A DNA stretch of 64,000 nucleotides from NCBI GenBank assembly GCA_007922305.1, contig ML677333.1:21216949-21280948 (forward strand), given 5' to 3'. This document shows positions 9,016 to 20,130 of this stretch, in pieces. The position numbers were made by a program, and so were the translations under genes. This DNA comes from Dermatemys mawii. Taxonomy: Eukaryota > Chordata > Testudines > Dermatemydidae. The notes under the pieces are model-generated. The model made no database searches and had not been told where the DNA came from. It saw only the letters and a list, made by a program, of their open reading frames with translations. Numbering within the stretch: position 1 is the first letter of the stretch; each line of letters starts with the position of its first letter.

Positions 9016-9575
9016 AATATGACTCTCAAGATCAATAGATCCTTCACATGTCTATCACAATGCCCAATGTACCTCATCCAGTGCTCCAGTTACTGATGCC
9101 CCAGTAACAGCTACGTGAGAGAAATAAGATAATCATTACATTTTTGGATGAAAGGTGCACTCTATATCTTACTTCTCAGTCCTCATCCTCAAAGGAAACC
9201 TGCACAGCATCTTCAAAAGATGAGCCTGGGAGTTGATAATGTCTCTAGACACTAACAATCATGGACTGAATAGACACACTGGATTTATGGCTTATAACCC
9301 AGTTAACGTTCCCCTCCACTCTCACCCCCGCCCAACATTGTTTCCCCTTTTCCCCCTTTGACTGGAGAGGTGTTAATGAACCACTTTACCCTGAATGGTT
9401 CCTTGAAATAACTACTTGTGCTAAACAGTCTGTTCCACCTGGTATTTAGCTGTGACATTGAGTACATTTCCCAAACCTGAAGAACAGCTCTGTGTAATCA
9501 AAAGCTTGTCTCTCTCACCAACAGAAGTTGGTCCAATAAAAGTTATTACCTCTCCCACTTTGTCTCTCTAATTTA
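9016..9575 (+). mobile_element. Penelope-like family A 3' end with GIY-YIG remnant (segment 4)
   Basis: On the plus strand, 9,040-9,150 carries a decayed GIY-YIG region (MYLIQCSS... SNSYVRE, with a stop and a short deletion). After this come the C-terminal tract ('cagtcctcatcctcaaagg' at 9,179), a 3' UTR and the terminus 'ccaataaaagttattacc' near 9,535-9,553. The terminus matches those of the 4,872 and 40,437 copies. Together with segments 1-3 it makes a PLE of about 1.35 kb whose RT parts are present but reordered. Confidence 0.82.
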
Positions 9576-9955
9576 GCTTTCCTTCAGCCAAATGCTTATT
9601 GACACAGACTGTATGTTTTTTCTCATTTAATGAGCTACCTGTTGAAATTACAAACCGCTCAATTTATAAAAATTAAGAGCATTGTCAATTCTTTCATTTC
9701 ACTAAAAATAACATGCCACTGAAATCTTATTCCTTAGCCATTTTCCCTTTCCAAACTTGCATACAATCACTTGATGTTGTAGAGCTGTTCATGAACTACT
9801 GGTATTTTATTTTAAGAGGGTTGGGGCTGGAATAACACTGAATCACTACTTCGAGAGAACAGATTCAAGAAAGTCCTTTTTGCAACTCTGGATTCAGTGA
9901 GTATGTAGGGAAGAGTGTGCAAGCAATATTAAGGTTTTCTGGGATGCACAACTGC
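9576..9955. other. No recognisable feature
   Basis: AT-rich sequence between a PLE 3' end and a CR1 start. I see no repeat family or exon-like frame. Confidence 0.4.
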
Positions 9956-9957
9956 GT

Positions 9958-10597
9958 TTTTTCAGCACCATGGAAAATATAAGATCTCAAAAAAGATATA
10001 TTGGAATTAGAAAAGAGTCAGAAAATGGCAAAAAAATTATTAGGGATATGGAACAGCTTCCATTTGAGGACAGATTAATAACACTGGGACTTTTCAGCTT
10101 GGAAAAGAGACGACTAATGGGGGATATGATAGAGGTCTATAAAATCATGATTGGTGTGGAGAAAGTAAAGAAGGAAGTGTTTTATACTCCTTCCCATAAC
10201 ACATGAACTAGAGATCATCAAATGAAATTAATATGCAGCAAACAAAAGGAATTATTTTTTCACACATCACACAGTCAACCTGTGGAACTCCTTGCCAGAG
10301 GATGTTGTGAAGGCCAAGACTATAACAGAGTTCCAAAAAAACCCCACAAAAAAACTAGATAAGTTCCTGAAGGAGAGGTCCATCAATGGCTATTAGGCAG
10401 CATGGGCAGGGATGGTGTCCCTCGTCTCTGTTTGCCAGAAGCTGAGAATGGGCAACAGGGGATGGATCACTGGATGATTACCTGTTCTGGCATTCTCTCT
10501 GGCACACCTGGCATTGGCCACTGTCAGTAGACAGGATACTGGGTTAGATGGACCTTTGGTCTGACCCAGTGTGACCATTCTTACGTTCTTATGTTTT
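9958..10597 (+). mobile_element. CR1 LINE 3' end
   Basis: This is a 5'-truncated CR1 on the plus strand. The first ~250 bp encode the C-terminal tail of the CR1 ORF2 protein (DMEQLPFEDRLITLGLFSLE, then KRRLMGDMIEVYKIM), downstream of the RT domain. Next is the conserved 'ctccttgccagaggatgttg' block. The 3' UTR ends 'ctgacccagtgtgaccattc' followed by a 'ttacgttcttatg' tail. The orientation is opposite to the related copy at 2,751-3,789. Frameshifts make it non-functional. Confidence 0.9.
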
Positions 10598-10726
10598 TGT
10601 TAAGTGTAAATCAGAAGTCTCTTGTTTGCTGACACATGAAACAGGCTAGGTTTTTTTCCCCCAGAAATGGTTAAATGTCATCTTTGTGTTTTTACCTATG
10701 TTTTTTATAAAGGCTATAAAGGTTTC

Positions 10727-11437
10727 ATAGATTTCAAGGCCATAAAGGACCATTGTGACAATTTAATTCAACCTCCTGTATAACAGGTCAGAGAACATCC
10801 CCCATAATAATTCCTAAATCATATCTTTTAGAAAAACATCCAATCTTCATTTAAAAATCAGCTGTGATGGAGAATTCACTGAAACCCCTGGTAAATTATT
10901 CCAGTGATTAATTACTCTCATGGTTAAAAAATTGTGCCTTACTTCCAGTCTCAATTTGTCTAGCCTCAACTTCCAGGCATCAAATTTGTCTGCTAGATTG
11001 AAGAACCCATTAATAAATATTTTCCCTATGTAGGTAATTATAGATTGTGATCAAGTCTTCCCTTAACCTTCTCTTTGTTAAGCTAAATAGATAGAATTAG
11101 TTCAATAATTATAAAACGTGTTTTCTAATCCTTTAATTGTCATGGCTCTTCTCTGAATCCTCTCCAATTTCTCAACATCCTTTTTGAATTGTGGACAACA
11201 GTATTCCAACAGCGGCCATACCAGTGCCAAATACAGAGGTAAATCTCTCTACTCCTACTCAAGATTCCCCTGTTTATGCATCTCAGGATTGCATTAGCTC
11301 TTTTGGCCACAGCATTACACAAGAAGCTCAAGTTCAGCTGATTATCCACCACAAACTCCGCATCTTTTTCAGAAGCACTGTAAGTATGCCTATGTTCTTT
11401 GTTCCTAGATGTATACACTTACCCATCACTTGAAGTC
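10727..11437 (-). mobile_element. CR1 LINE (second subfamily), part 1
   Basis: This is a minus-strand CR1. Its 3' end at 10,727 reads 'agatttcaaggccataaagg' on the plus strand, the complement of the CR1 3' terminus. The 11,140-11,418 region encodes the ORF2 C terminus (AVAKRANAILRCINRGILSR is the family's 'AVAKKANxILGCIxRSI' motif). It is cut at about 11,437 by a DNA transposon and resumes at 12,428 with the text expected next in CR1. Confidence 0.85.
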
Positions 11438-11981
11438 ATCCCAGTTAATGTTGTTTCATTGTTACATTGCTGATCAATTAGGGAACATGTTGTTTAAAGT
11501 TGTGCAATGCTCCCTTATATCGTTTGGCAGACGCCTGCTTTGTCCACTACTTGCAGGGAGAGCAGCCCGTTGGAGCTAGCTGCTGGGGGCTTGGCACCAG
11601 GGTGGACCAGCAGCCCCTCATCAGCTCTCCACTCCTCTAAGTTCCCTGTGTTGCAGCCACCCAGCAGGTTATCAGTTGCTGGCAGTTCAGCTGTCCCTCC
11701 ACCACTGCCATGAGCGGCTTCTGACCTCTGCCTTGGAGCTGCTCCTAGGAGCCTCCTGCTTGCTGTGCAGGATGGGGAAGAGAGGGAGCTAATGTCAGGG
11801 TGTCTTCCTGCCCCCTGCACCTGCATCCCACTAACCCCATCTCCATAGTAGAGGGCAGGGGACAACACAACAGGGCTCAGGATGGAGTGAGCTTCCTGGG
11901 AGCAGCTGCTGTCTCAACCTGCTGATATACTTAACAAGTCAGTGCACTTAGAGTGGGGTCAGTCTATGTATAGGGGCAATG

Positions 11982-11985
<4 letters not shown>

Positions 11986-12019
<34 letters not shown>
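11986..12019. repeat. (CT)n microsatellite
   Basis: An uninterrupted CT dinucleotide tract of about 34 bp lies inside the DNA transposon. From memory of the family, CT repeats are part of the element itself, so length variation between copies is expected. Confidence 0.95.
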
Positions 12020-12023
<4 letters not shown>

Positions 12024-12261
12024 AAGGGGTGTGTCTCTGTCTGCCAGGCTGTCTCCTCTCCCTCCATTCATGCTGCCTTGTAGAGTGTGAGGCTACATTA
12101 ACACCATGGATTAACCGTTGAGGGCTCAGCCAAAAGCTAGTTCTTTATTTGGCAATAAGGCATTCCCTGGGAAATATCCCACCCTCTTCCACCCTTGGAC
12201 TTCACCACCTCAACCAATCACACTCATCATTGCTGTGCACAATATTAAAATTTTTGTTTAA

Positions 12262-12284
12262 AACACACACACACACACACACAC
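12262..12284. repeat. (AC)n microsatellite
   Basis: A short AC dinucleotide tract near the right end of the same DNA transposon. Confidence 0.93.
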
Positions 12285-12427
12285 GTCTTTTGTCCTGTGA
12301 AAAAAAATTCCGGGAAACCTGACCCCTGCTATTTACATTAATCCTTATGGGAAAATTGGATTCACTTAACATCGTTTTGCTTAAAGTCGCATTTTTCAGG
12401 ACCATAACTACAACATTAAGCAAGGAA

Positions 12428-12652
12428 TCAGGAATTATGTATTAAAATGCATATAGCTTGCTTGTGTCCTAATTATCAAATGATCCAGATTATGCTGTAT
12501 TAGTGACCATTCCCCCATGTTTTGATGGATCAGTGAACTTTATCATTGACAATTGTACGTTTTCTTCTTGGTTATTTATAAAAATGTTAAATAGTGTAGG
12601 TCTGAGAACAGTCCCTGTGGGACCACACTAGAAATACACCTTCTTGATGATA
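12428..12652 (-). mobile_element. CR1 LINE (second subfamily), part 2
   Basis: This continues the minus-strand CR1 of 10,727-11,437 after the inserted DNA element. Plus-strand text 'ataaaaatgttaaatagtgt' and 'ccctgtgggaccacactag' answers the CR1 ORF2 region that encodes the RT motif around 'GVPQGSVLGP'. It is interrupted at 12,665 by a PLE tail. Recognisable CR1 does not clearly continue beyond 12,781. Confidence 0.8.
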
Positions 12653-12664
12653 AAGTAATTGATA

Positions 12665-12769
12665 AGTGACAAAGAGTCCTGTGGCACCTTAAAGACTAAC
12701 TCTTTGTCTCACAGGACTCTTTGTCACTTCTGCAATTCCAGACTAACACGGTTACCCCTCTGATTCTTG
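12665..12769 (+). mobile_element. Fold-back Penelope-like tail insertion with 12-bp TSD
   Basis: The first ~37 bp ('acaaagagtcctgtggcacc' region) are the PLE family B tail in antisense. After a short junction the sense tail follows ('aggactctttgtcacttctg', 'ccagactaacacggttaccc', ending 'ctctgattcttg'). The perfect 12-bp direct repeat 'aagtaattgata' bounds it at 12,653-12,664 and 12,770-12,781. The PLE 3' terminus faces the right flank, and the left side is the inverted 5' piece. No coding capacity. Confidence 0.85.
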
Positions 12770-12884
12770 AAGTAATTGATATTTATTGAAACTTGCTTCT
12801 CATGTTCTTTCCTGTCCTGTGACAGTCACTTTTATTCATTTTATTGTATTCTAATTCTTTGAAAATTGGTATTCAGTTTGTAAG

Positions 12885-12967
12885 TGAAACTCTTAGTTAA
12901 CTGGAATTTTTGATTAACTGGCAGCCCCCATTCTCACAACATGCCAGAAAACAAAGCTTTTACTGTA
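12885..12967. mobile_element. Possible Tigger-like DNA transposon end
   Basis: 'acaaagcttttactgta' at the right end and the 'gttaactggaattttt' interior resemble the end of a pogo/Tigger-like MITE that I recall ('cagtaaaagctttgtt' inverted). The other end was not found. Treat as a fragment. Confidence 0.35.
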
Positions 12968-12984
12968 CTATAAAGATAATGTTG

Positions 12985-14920
12985 CCAAATATTTCTCACT
13001 TTTGAGATGAGCCAACTGATTTATATCAGGACTAACTATTTATTTATTCAGACTAGCTTCTGAAGGCAGTCCCTAAATCTCCCTTGATACTTTTTCTGAC
13101 AATTTCCTCCTGATGTCAAGTTTTTGGTGAGGGAGGCAGTCAGGCAGTTAGGATTAATGACAGGCTGGTTGCCTTTGCACTATAAACAGACATGTTACCG
13201 CTATCTCTACAGTCAGAATTTACAATAGACCACAAAATTCTCAGCAATCCTTATTCAAGGAACAATTGGTAGGTTAAGTCAGAAGTGACAAGCATTTAGA
13301 AATCATTGCTGAGTGCTAAGTACGTGTGTGGGGCGGGGAGGGGAGGGACGACTTCCTGAGGGGTAATTATAGTCATAGTCATGTTGAATTCAGAAGTATA
13401 AATTTTTTTCTAAGGATGCCCTGTATGTCTTCAAAGTCCTCCCCAAAGCTCTCATGTTCTCCCCCATTTTTTTCTCTCTCTGAATCATCAAGTGTGATAT
13501 TCATCTTCCTTTCCAAAAGTCAAAGGTCCCTTTGTAACCACTCAGAGCTGTTTTTTCAGAGGGGAATTACAGAGTAACATTAGGCATGCTTTTCATCTAG
13601 CAGGATGATGACGCTTCTGCCAGCCTTGCACATTCAGATCTCACTGGAATAGGAGCCTTAGTCTTGAAATTATCTCCTGCAGAGCCGTGTGGTGCATTAC
13701 CAGCAGAGTTGGCCAGTCTCTGGGTTTTTAAATACAATATACCATGGCTACATAGATCTGTGTTTTTGTATGTTTTTAACTGGAGTACCCATAAAAACCT
13801 GACATTTTCAAAACAGGGCACATCCCTTGATCCTTATACATTATGCTACTTTTAGATATCAAATATTCACAACTGCTAATTCTTTTCTTTCAACAACATT
13901 TCTTCTCAGTTAAAGTTAGAGAGAGAGAGCGAGAGAGCAGGACTTGTTTAAACAGCTCTTGCATAATGTTCAAATTATTTTTTTGTGGAACCTGCTTTGT
14001 AAGTTCTAATATATGTAATTTTGCCTTGCCATTGTGAATAAAAATTGTATTCTGGGAGTTTCTAGTTCCAATGTGATATCTGAACCTTCAGATCTTCAGA
14101 CCTTCTGAATCCCCAGCAGAATAATGAATGCTTGTTTAAAAAAAACCTATCTTCTTCTCTGTTTTCTTTCTTTTCCCAAATACATTTATCTCAGAGTTTT
14201 CATTGCCGCCAGAATTTCCTATTCCTCAGCCCCTCCCTAATATTATTCTTTCTCCCTAGCATAGTCTTCAAATATTTAATAAATTATTTGCATTTTTAAG
14301 TTTGATATTTAAAATAATTACCATTTTCAGAGTTAACACCCCCATTGAGATAAATGGGGAATTTAACTCCTTTCCAAGAGGGATTGTCTACCTGCAGTTT
14401 TAAGGAGAGAGCATTACATTCGTTGTAGATTCCTAAGATTATTTCACAACTTGTAGGGCTAACATGAAAGCTTTTTTCTGTAGAAGACATCAAAAATGCC
14501 TATAGTTATGCTATAGTGTGGTATTTCCCTGGCATGTATCTACAGTACTCATGTTCATTCTCCAGAGGAGATATTCAGTCTTGTATCTCCTGAACTTAAC
14601 TTTCCTTATTTGGTCATATTACTATGAAGAAAGTGGAGAACTTGTGATAACAGTTACACAAAGCTAGGCATTTCTTCCCTTTTTTAAAAAGACGTGGCAA
14701 ATTTAGTAATTCTGAACTTAGTTTTCACATTGCTGGGCTACTCATTCATGTATTTCTAGGACAAATCTCAAATATCTTTTATCTAATTCATTTTCCTTGA
14801 GACAAACTTGAGCCAAGAACCCTGGGGCTCAGCTAGCTGGAGAGAGAGGACAAAAATCTTATCAGCAGGCTTCATTGTGATTGCAGATCTACTTATGTAA
14901 CTTGTGCCTCCTTGGTGTAG
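12985..14920. other. No recognisable feature
   Basis: About 1.9 kb of mostly AT-rich sequence with a short GA tract at 13,918-13,938. Open frames are short and of low-complexity composition. No family was recognised. Confidence 0.45.
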
Positions 14921-14924
14921 AACT

Positions 14925-15075
14925 CTGTCCCCCTCCAGTGGTAGCTACCACAGCTAGAGATTGATACATCTGCTACAGCCTTGGCTAGGAGTCACAGGAC
15001 TTTTAGCTCATGAAGTAGAGGCTCATACACTAAGCTTCAGAGGTCACAGTTTTGATCCTATGTAACATTTACATA
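14925..15075 (+). mobile_element. tRNA-derived SINE-like repeat
   Basis: 15,003-15,060 keeps a tRNA-like order: an A-box-like 'tagctcatgaagtagagg', a degenerate anticodon arm, then a B-box-like 'cacagttttgatcct'. Both boxes are mutated relative to RNA polymerase III consensus (B box GGTTCGAATCC), and the arms no longer pair. It is therefore a SINE relic and not a tRNA gene. The upstream 'ctctgtccccctccagtgg' tract belongs to the same repeat as I remember it. The ends are approximate. Confidence 0.55.
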
Positions 15076-15724
15076 GGTCACTTCATCCCCCAAAGCTGAA
15101 TGTGACTGTGCAACCCCTTAGTCTCTATTCCCTCCATTGGCTCACCCATGCCTGCCCAGATCTGCACACCCATTTTACTTCCAGGGGAGTCTTCGCTTTC
15201 ATATAGAAGAGGTATGGATTTGGTCCTTTATGGGGCAATATTTGTTACCTAACAACAAATATTTTGTTCTGCTGCTACATTTTCTTCCTCTTTCGCCATC
15301 AATTCTGAGCCAGGACATGTAGATCTTCAGGTGAGTCAGTTTGTCAGTAGCCTTCTCAAAGCTTGGTCTGAGATACAGATCCAAATTTTCAGACTTGGTG
15401 TCTGAAGTTAGAAACCTAAACAAATGTCCTCTTTTTCTGAGGTACTGCTTCTAGTAACTTCAGTAGAAGCTGCAAGTTTCTCAGCAACTCTTAAAACCAG
15501 ACCACTGTAGCTTAAGCATCTACATATAGATTTAGGTACCCACCTACCTTAGGTAGGCAAGTTTGAAAGTAAAAAACTAATATTTAATCTCCTGGTAACT
15601 GCACCTAGTTTTAGATTTGCTGGTTTTCCCTACATTATTTTTAAAATAGACATAATACAAAAACTTTCCTTTCAAATAATGTAAAATTAGGAATGATCTT
15701 TGACACTGCATCCCTTTTTATTCA

Positions 15725-16915
15725 TAGTGATGTAATTATGATCTGATTATAACTTAATTATGATGTATTTTATGCAAGATGGTTTGTGTAAGGTGTCATT
15801 GGAAAAGTTATGATTTGCTAAATATTATTATCCTATTTGGATGCATGTTTCATTTTTGTATCTGAAGTTATAAATACTGAATATGTATCTGTACTTCAGA
15901 TGTGGTTACACCTGAATAACGCCCACTAGAGAAGATGATTTCAGTTTAGATAGCTGTTTGGGAAGGCCTAGTCAAGGCAATGAGCCATTAGGGTAGCCAC
16001 TAGGCCTTAGGAGAAGCTTATCTCCCACCTGGTAAGCCTTTCTGAGAGCACTCCAGGCAGCTTCTAAGTAATGGCTGTTGACTCTATAAGTCCCGCATGA
16101 TTCTGGACTCCATCTTGAGATGTCAATATTTTTCCTCAAACTGGTCTGGAAACCAAATTTTGAAACAAAGGTTTCCCGCCATATACTAAAGTTATATATA
16201 AGGCAGGGAGTGACATCATCTGGGGTTCTTCACACTAGAAGACTCCTGGAGACATCTGAGGAACAAAGACTGAACCGGGGAAAGTGCTGGACCCAGGTTT
16301 AAAGGGATTTCTAACCTCTGTATGAAGACCTGAGAAGCCCAAGCTGTAAAGCTAATGCAGCTTGTACCTTAAGAATCTTGAAGTGTGCCTGTATCATCAG
16401 TTAGGGTGAGAATCTGCTACTTCATATCCAGTCTATCTAGTATATTAAGCTTAGGTTGTGTTTTTGTTTATTTGCTAGATAATCTGCTTTGATCTGTTTG
16501 CTATCACTTATAATCACTTAATCTTTTTTTTGTGGTTAATACATTTATTTTATGTTTTGATCTAAACCAGTGAGTTTGGAGTGAAATGTGTGGGAAGCTT
16601 AGCTCAGAGAGGCTGATGCATATTTCTCTCCACATTGAAGTGGGGGAGGGCTGAGCTGAACGTGCCTCGGGAGCTGAGTGTTACCTTGGCTTTAGACTTT
16701 TTACTCTTGGTTCATGCAGTGGCTAGTCAGAGAACCTGTATGTAACTGCAACTGGATATGTCCCTACCTATGTGTATGCTGGTGGAACTGTAAGATCAGG
16801 AGTGGGTCTGCAGCTTGTCACAGCACACAGTGTGAGAGGGAGCCCTGGCTGGTGAGTCAGAGGGCTCAGCAGTGCCCCAGTTCCAGGTAGTACCCTGGAG
16901 GGAACCCATCCTTTG
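15725..16915 (+). mobile_element. LTR-like element, ~1.2 kb
   Basis: The 5' part ('tttatgcaagatggtttgtg', 'ggtgtcattggaaaagttat') matches the same type of leader seen inverted in the blocks ending at 36,945 and 38,455. The 3' part has 'gtggttaatacatttatttt' near 16,532, where the family I recall has 'gttaataaatttatttt' (a decayed poly(A) signal), followed by 'taaaccagtgagtttggagtg' and a GC-rich tail ending near 'ctggagggaaccc'. No coding domains are visible. I recognise the block as a turtle LTR-type repeat, but exact termini and a target duplication were not found. Confidence 0.6.
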
Positions 16916-16919
16916 ATCA

Positions 16920-18390
16920 TCCTACAGCACAGCATGCTGTTAAATAAGTGGACTGTTTCAATGCTAAGATACTTTTTTTGGTTCCCACTGCCTTATGCAA
17001 ATAAATGAACTGTTCTTGATAGCACAGTACTTACTTGTTAGCTCTTCTGACTATCATCATCTTCCACTTTTTTTCTGAGGTGCATGTATCTCATCTACAA
17101 CAGTCCAAAGCATTCCCAGTCTAACACAGGTGAAGAGAGTGAGATTAAAACAAGCAACAAAAAAGCAAATGTTACGGGTTCAGATCTTTTTATAGTTACC
17201 TGTTTGGAACTCCCAGGAACAAAACTCTGCCAAGTAGTACCTCACACAGCATGGGTACTGAGGTGTGTTGTTTTCCTACAGCTTGCCTGAGTCTTCTTTT
17301 CCAAAGTATATTTAGGAAAAATGTGGGGGAAGTGAAAAGGACCATCATATGCCTGGCCTGTTTCCAAGGTGCTGAAAACCCACATCAATTTCATTCCAAG
17401 TTTTTTCAGGTTTTCAGGCTACTGGAAAAATAGGATCTTGTAGCTTACATGGAGACATAGAAAAGGCATGAATACTGAAAGGTGACAAACAAAAAAGAGT
17501 ACTGAAGGCAACATGATTAAACATGCTGAATAATGAGAACGCTGTGTTACACCGTGATGTTTATTTTTATGATAAACTACACATGATCACAAATATCCAC
17601 TAGGATAAGCATATCTTAATGAGTTACTAGTAGTGAAGACTATAAATGTATTTAAAAAAAGGGTCATTTTAAATCCCACTGAAATAGGCAATAACCTTTG
17701 GTGGTACCTTCTCACACCAGAATTTTAAATTCCATCTTTAAAAAAAATAGAAGAATCTGAGTATCTGCTTAAATCTGAACTGTGCAGGTTGACGCCCCAT
17801 ATTCCTCCAGGGCCACTATGGCCCATGTTTTTTCTCCTCTTTCGCGTGTGGGCTTTGGGGAAGAGATTGAAGGGGGGAGCCAGCCAGAGACTAAGCCAGC
17901 ACAGCAGGTTTCAAAAACAGTTCTAGAAGGTACTGATGAATACTGATGATATCCCACTGCTTTCTATAGTTTTCACTCTGAATATTCTCTCCTCTTTGTT
18001 GAATGGCTGTTTTCTCCAACCTCTCCTGCCCCTCCCTTCCTCTCCCTTTCTTTGCCTTTCCATCTAGCTAATCCCCACCTAACATAACCCCAGTGAAAGG
18101 ATTTACATAACAAAACAAAAGCAAATAAATAAATAAAATTTCTGAACTAACATTAGTCACTATCCCGTTGTTTGCTCTGACTGTGTGTTATATATTTCCC
18201 CCCACTGTTTGTCTCTCTTGTCTGTTTAGATTAAATCGTTTTGGGGCAATGACTGCCCCTCATTCTGTTTTTCTCCAGTACCTAGCACAATAGCATCCCA
18301 TTCTTAGTTGGCACTCTGACACTGCAATAATAGCCATGATTAATAAATAAGTACAAACAGTGATATACATAGAAGTGTCCCCTACTGTTA
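16920..18390. other. No recognisable feature
   Basis: About 1.5 kb with no repeat family, exon or RNA gene that I can support. A pyrimidine-rich stretch lies near 18,010-18,070. Confidence 0.45.
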
Positions 18391-18396
18391 CTTTAA

Positions 18397-18681
18397 GGGC
18401 TGGTCATCACTAGGGCAGGGAATTGACTGTAGATACGCAATTTCAGCTACTTTAATAACGTAGCTGAAATTGGCATATCTACAGCTGACTTATCTGCCGT
18501 CTTCATGGCGGCGGCGGGCGGCAGCGCACTACCCCATCGACTCCAGCTTGCGCCTTTTGGCTAGCTGGAGTTATGGAGTTGACAGGGGCACCGCTGGCGA
18601 TCAATTTATTGCGTCTTGACGAGACGCGATAAATCGATCGCCATAAGATCAATCTCTCCCCGCTCTAGTGAAGACAAGCCC
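18397..18681. mobile_element. PIF/Harbinger-like MITE with TAA duplication
   Basis: The terminal inverted repeats 'gggctggtcatcactag' and 'ctagtgaagacaagccc' (inverse complement gggcttgtcttcactag) are flanked by TAA on both sides (18,394-18,396 and 18,682-18,684), the 3-bp TWA duplication typical of PIF/Harbinger. The interior holds two further palindromes: 'aatttcagctac'...'gtagctgaaatt' (18,440-18,475) and 'gcgtcttgacgagacgc' (18,611-18,627). The element is CpG-rich compared with its surroundings. At 285 bp it has no transposase. A related copy lies at 45,882-46,125. Confidence 0.78.
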
Positions 18682-18689
18682 TAAGACTT

Positions 18690-19395
18690 GCATATACTTT
18701 CTTTTTCGATACACATAATCCCTTTTGGAAATCTCGTGAGTCTTTTCTGCTGCAGTTTGTGATTCACATGCAAACTGTGTTTTGCATGTAGGTGGTTAGA
18801 TCTGGAAGTCCACGTATATAACATCACTGGGCAATAAGGCAAACCTGCAAAAGAAAACTATACACTTCCTTGTGAAGAACTCCTTAAGAAACAATAGTAC
18901 ATAAAGACAGATGGGTCCCTTTCTCAGACATAACATTAATTTTATAAATTCATTCAGTCCCCAAAGATGAACGGATAGAGAAGCACACATTCCTCTTTTA
19001 TTTCCAGCATTAATAGAGTGATTGTTTTTAAACATTACAAACCCAGTGGAGCAATTAACACAATATTGAGCTGCAAAATTTGACATTATAAGCCAGTGGA
19101 GGAGAATGCTCACCTGCAGTGACAGCCTAGCTGTGGTCTGTGGGATAAATTTGCAGCCTGTCTGAGAATTAAATTACAATGGAAGTTGTTTGTCTCACAA
19201 TACTATGGGGTACTTGTTACTTAATATAACAATTTATATAGGTCTTCCACTACAGAAGTGTGTGAATGGGTGTATGTATCTGCACATGTGCATTTTGTGT
19301 ATGTAAGATTTCTAAAGTATCCTAAATATAAAAAGTCTATTAGCTGTAAATGTAATAATAGTTAAAAGTTTATGATGAAATATTTATAATGTAGC
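18690..19395. other. No recognisable feature
   Basis: AT-rich sequence. The 105-residue minus-strand frame at 18,796-19,113 has no family resemblance and unusual Cys/Phe richness, so it is probably chance. Confidence 0.45.
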
Positions 19396-19399
19396 TGTG

Positions 19400-19632
19400 C
19401 TGCTGTAAGCTCTCTAGTGTAGCCATTCTAAACCAAGAGAATTTTCCTGTCAACTTAATTAATCCACCCTCAATAAGGGTCAGTAGCTATGTTAATGGGA
19501 GAAGCTCTCCCACCGATATAGCACTGTCCACACTTAGATCAGTGTAATTTATGTTGCTCAGGAGCGTGGTATATTCACACCCCTGAACGACATAAGTTAT
19601 ACTGACATAAGTGGCAATGTAGACATAAGCCT
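19400..19632. mobile_element. MITE-like palindromic repeat
   Basis: I recognise the order of 'gtaagctctctagtgtagcc', 'gggagaagctctcccac', 'gcactgtccacactt' and 'caatgtagacataagcc' as a common turtle MITE. The right part folds: 'gtgtaatttatgttgctcag' is answered by 'gaacgacataagttatac'. No clear target duplication was fixed and no coding potential is present. Confidence 0.6.
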
Positions 19633-19849
19633 TTGTGATGTAATGAAAGTAAATAGAGTAATGATAGTAAATAGCATCTTAAAGATCTGTATTCAGGAGT
19701 AACAAGTCAGAAAACGTCTTTACAATAAGCATTTTTGAGAAAAAGACAATTTGATTAGGCATTTCTGAGTAGCTGGATGTGTTTAACATGCTTAAAGTAA
19801 AACCAGAAAGATTTATGGTGAAAAACCATGTAGCAGGTCCTCAAGGAAA

Positions 19850-20130
19850 CTATTTTGAAGCACTTAGAGGAGAGGAAGGTGATCTATGATGAGATAACTG
19901 TCTCTGTGGTTAAGCGGAAAGCAGTGGACATGACATATCTTGACTTTAGCAAAGCTTTTGATCCAGTCTCTCACAATATTCTTGCCAGCAAGATACAAAA
20001 GTATGGATTGGATAAACGGATTATAAGGTGGCTAGAAATATTGTCAGGCTCAACGGGTAATGATCAATGGCTTAATGTCTAGTTGAGAGCCAGTATCAAG
20101 AGGACTACCCAGGGGTCAGTCCTGGGGCCG
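19850..20130 (+). mobile_element. CR1 LINE RT fragment, left of inserted LTR
   Basis: Plus-strand CR1 ORF2. After a deletion of roughly 90 bp near 19,882 relative to remembered consensus, it encodes DMTYLDFSKAFDPVSHNILA. This contains RT palm motif A with its catalytic Asp in 'LDFSKAFD'. Then follow 'KIQKYGLDKRIIRWLE' and, out of frame, the 'gggtcagtcctggggcc' stretch. It stops at 20,130, where an LTR has inserted, and resumes at 20,792. Confidence 0.92.

Larger units (their letters stand above)
11438..12427. mobile_element. ~1-kb TIR DNA transposon (Tigger/mariner-like?), non-autonomous
   Basis: The ends form an imperfect inverted repeat: 'cagttaatgttgtttca' at 11,442 against the complement of 'aactacaacattaagcaag' at 12,407. 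Near the right end is 'ttaacatcgttttgcttaaa', which I recall from a common turtle element whose ends resemble pogo/Tigger. The GC-rich middle (11,530-11,900) holds open frames on both strands, but none resembles a transposase, so it is non-autonomous. CR1 text on its two sides is contiguous, which fixes the insertion. The superfamily is uncertain. It carries a CT array and a CA array (listed separately). Confidence 0.65.

Noticed and set aside
11515..11868. 117-residue minus-strand frame in GC-rich DNA
   Set aside because: It is part of the ~1-kb DNA element splitting a CR1; opposite-strand frames overlap it and there is no transposase motif.
15003..15060. tRNA-like A and B boxes
   Set aside because: The boxes are mutated and the arms do not pair; read as a SINE relic and not as a tRNA gene.
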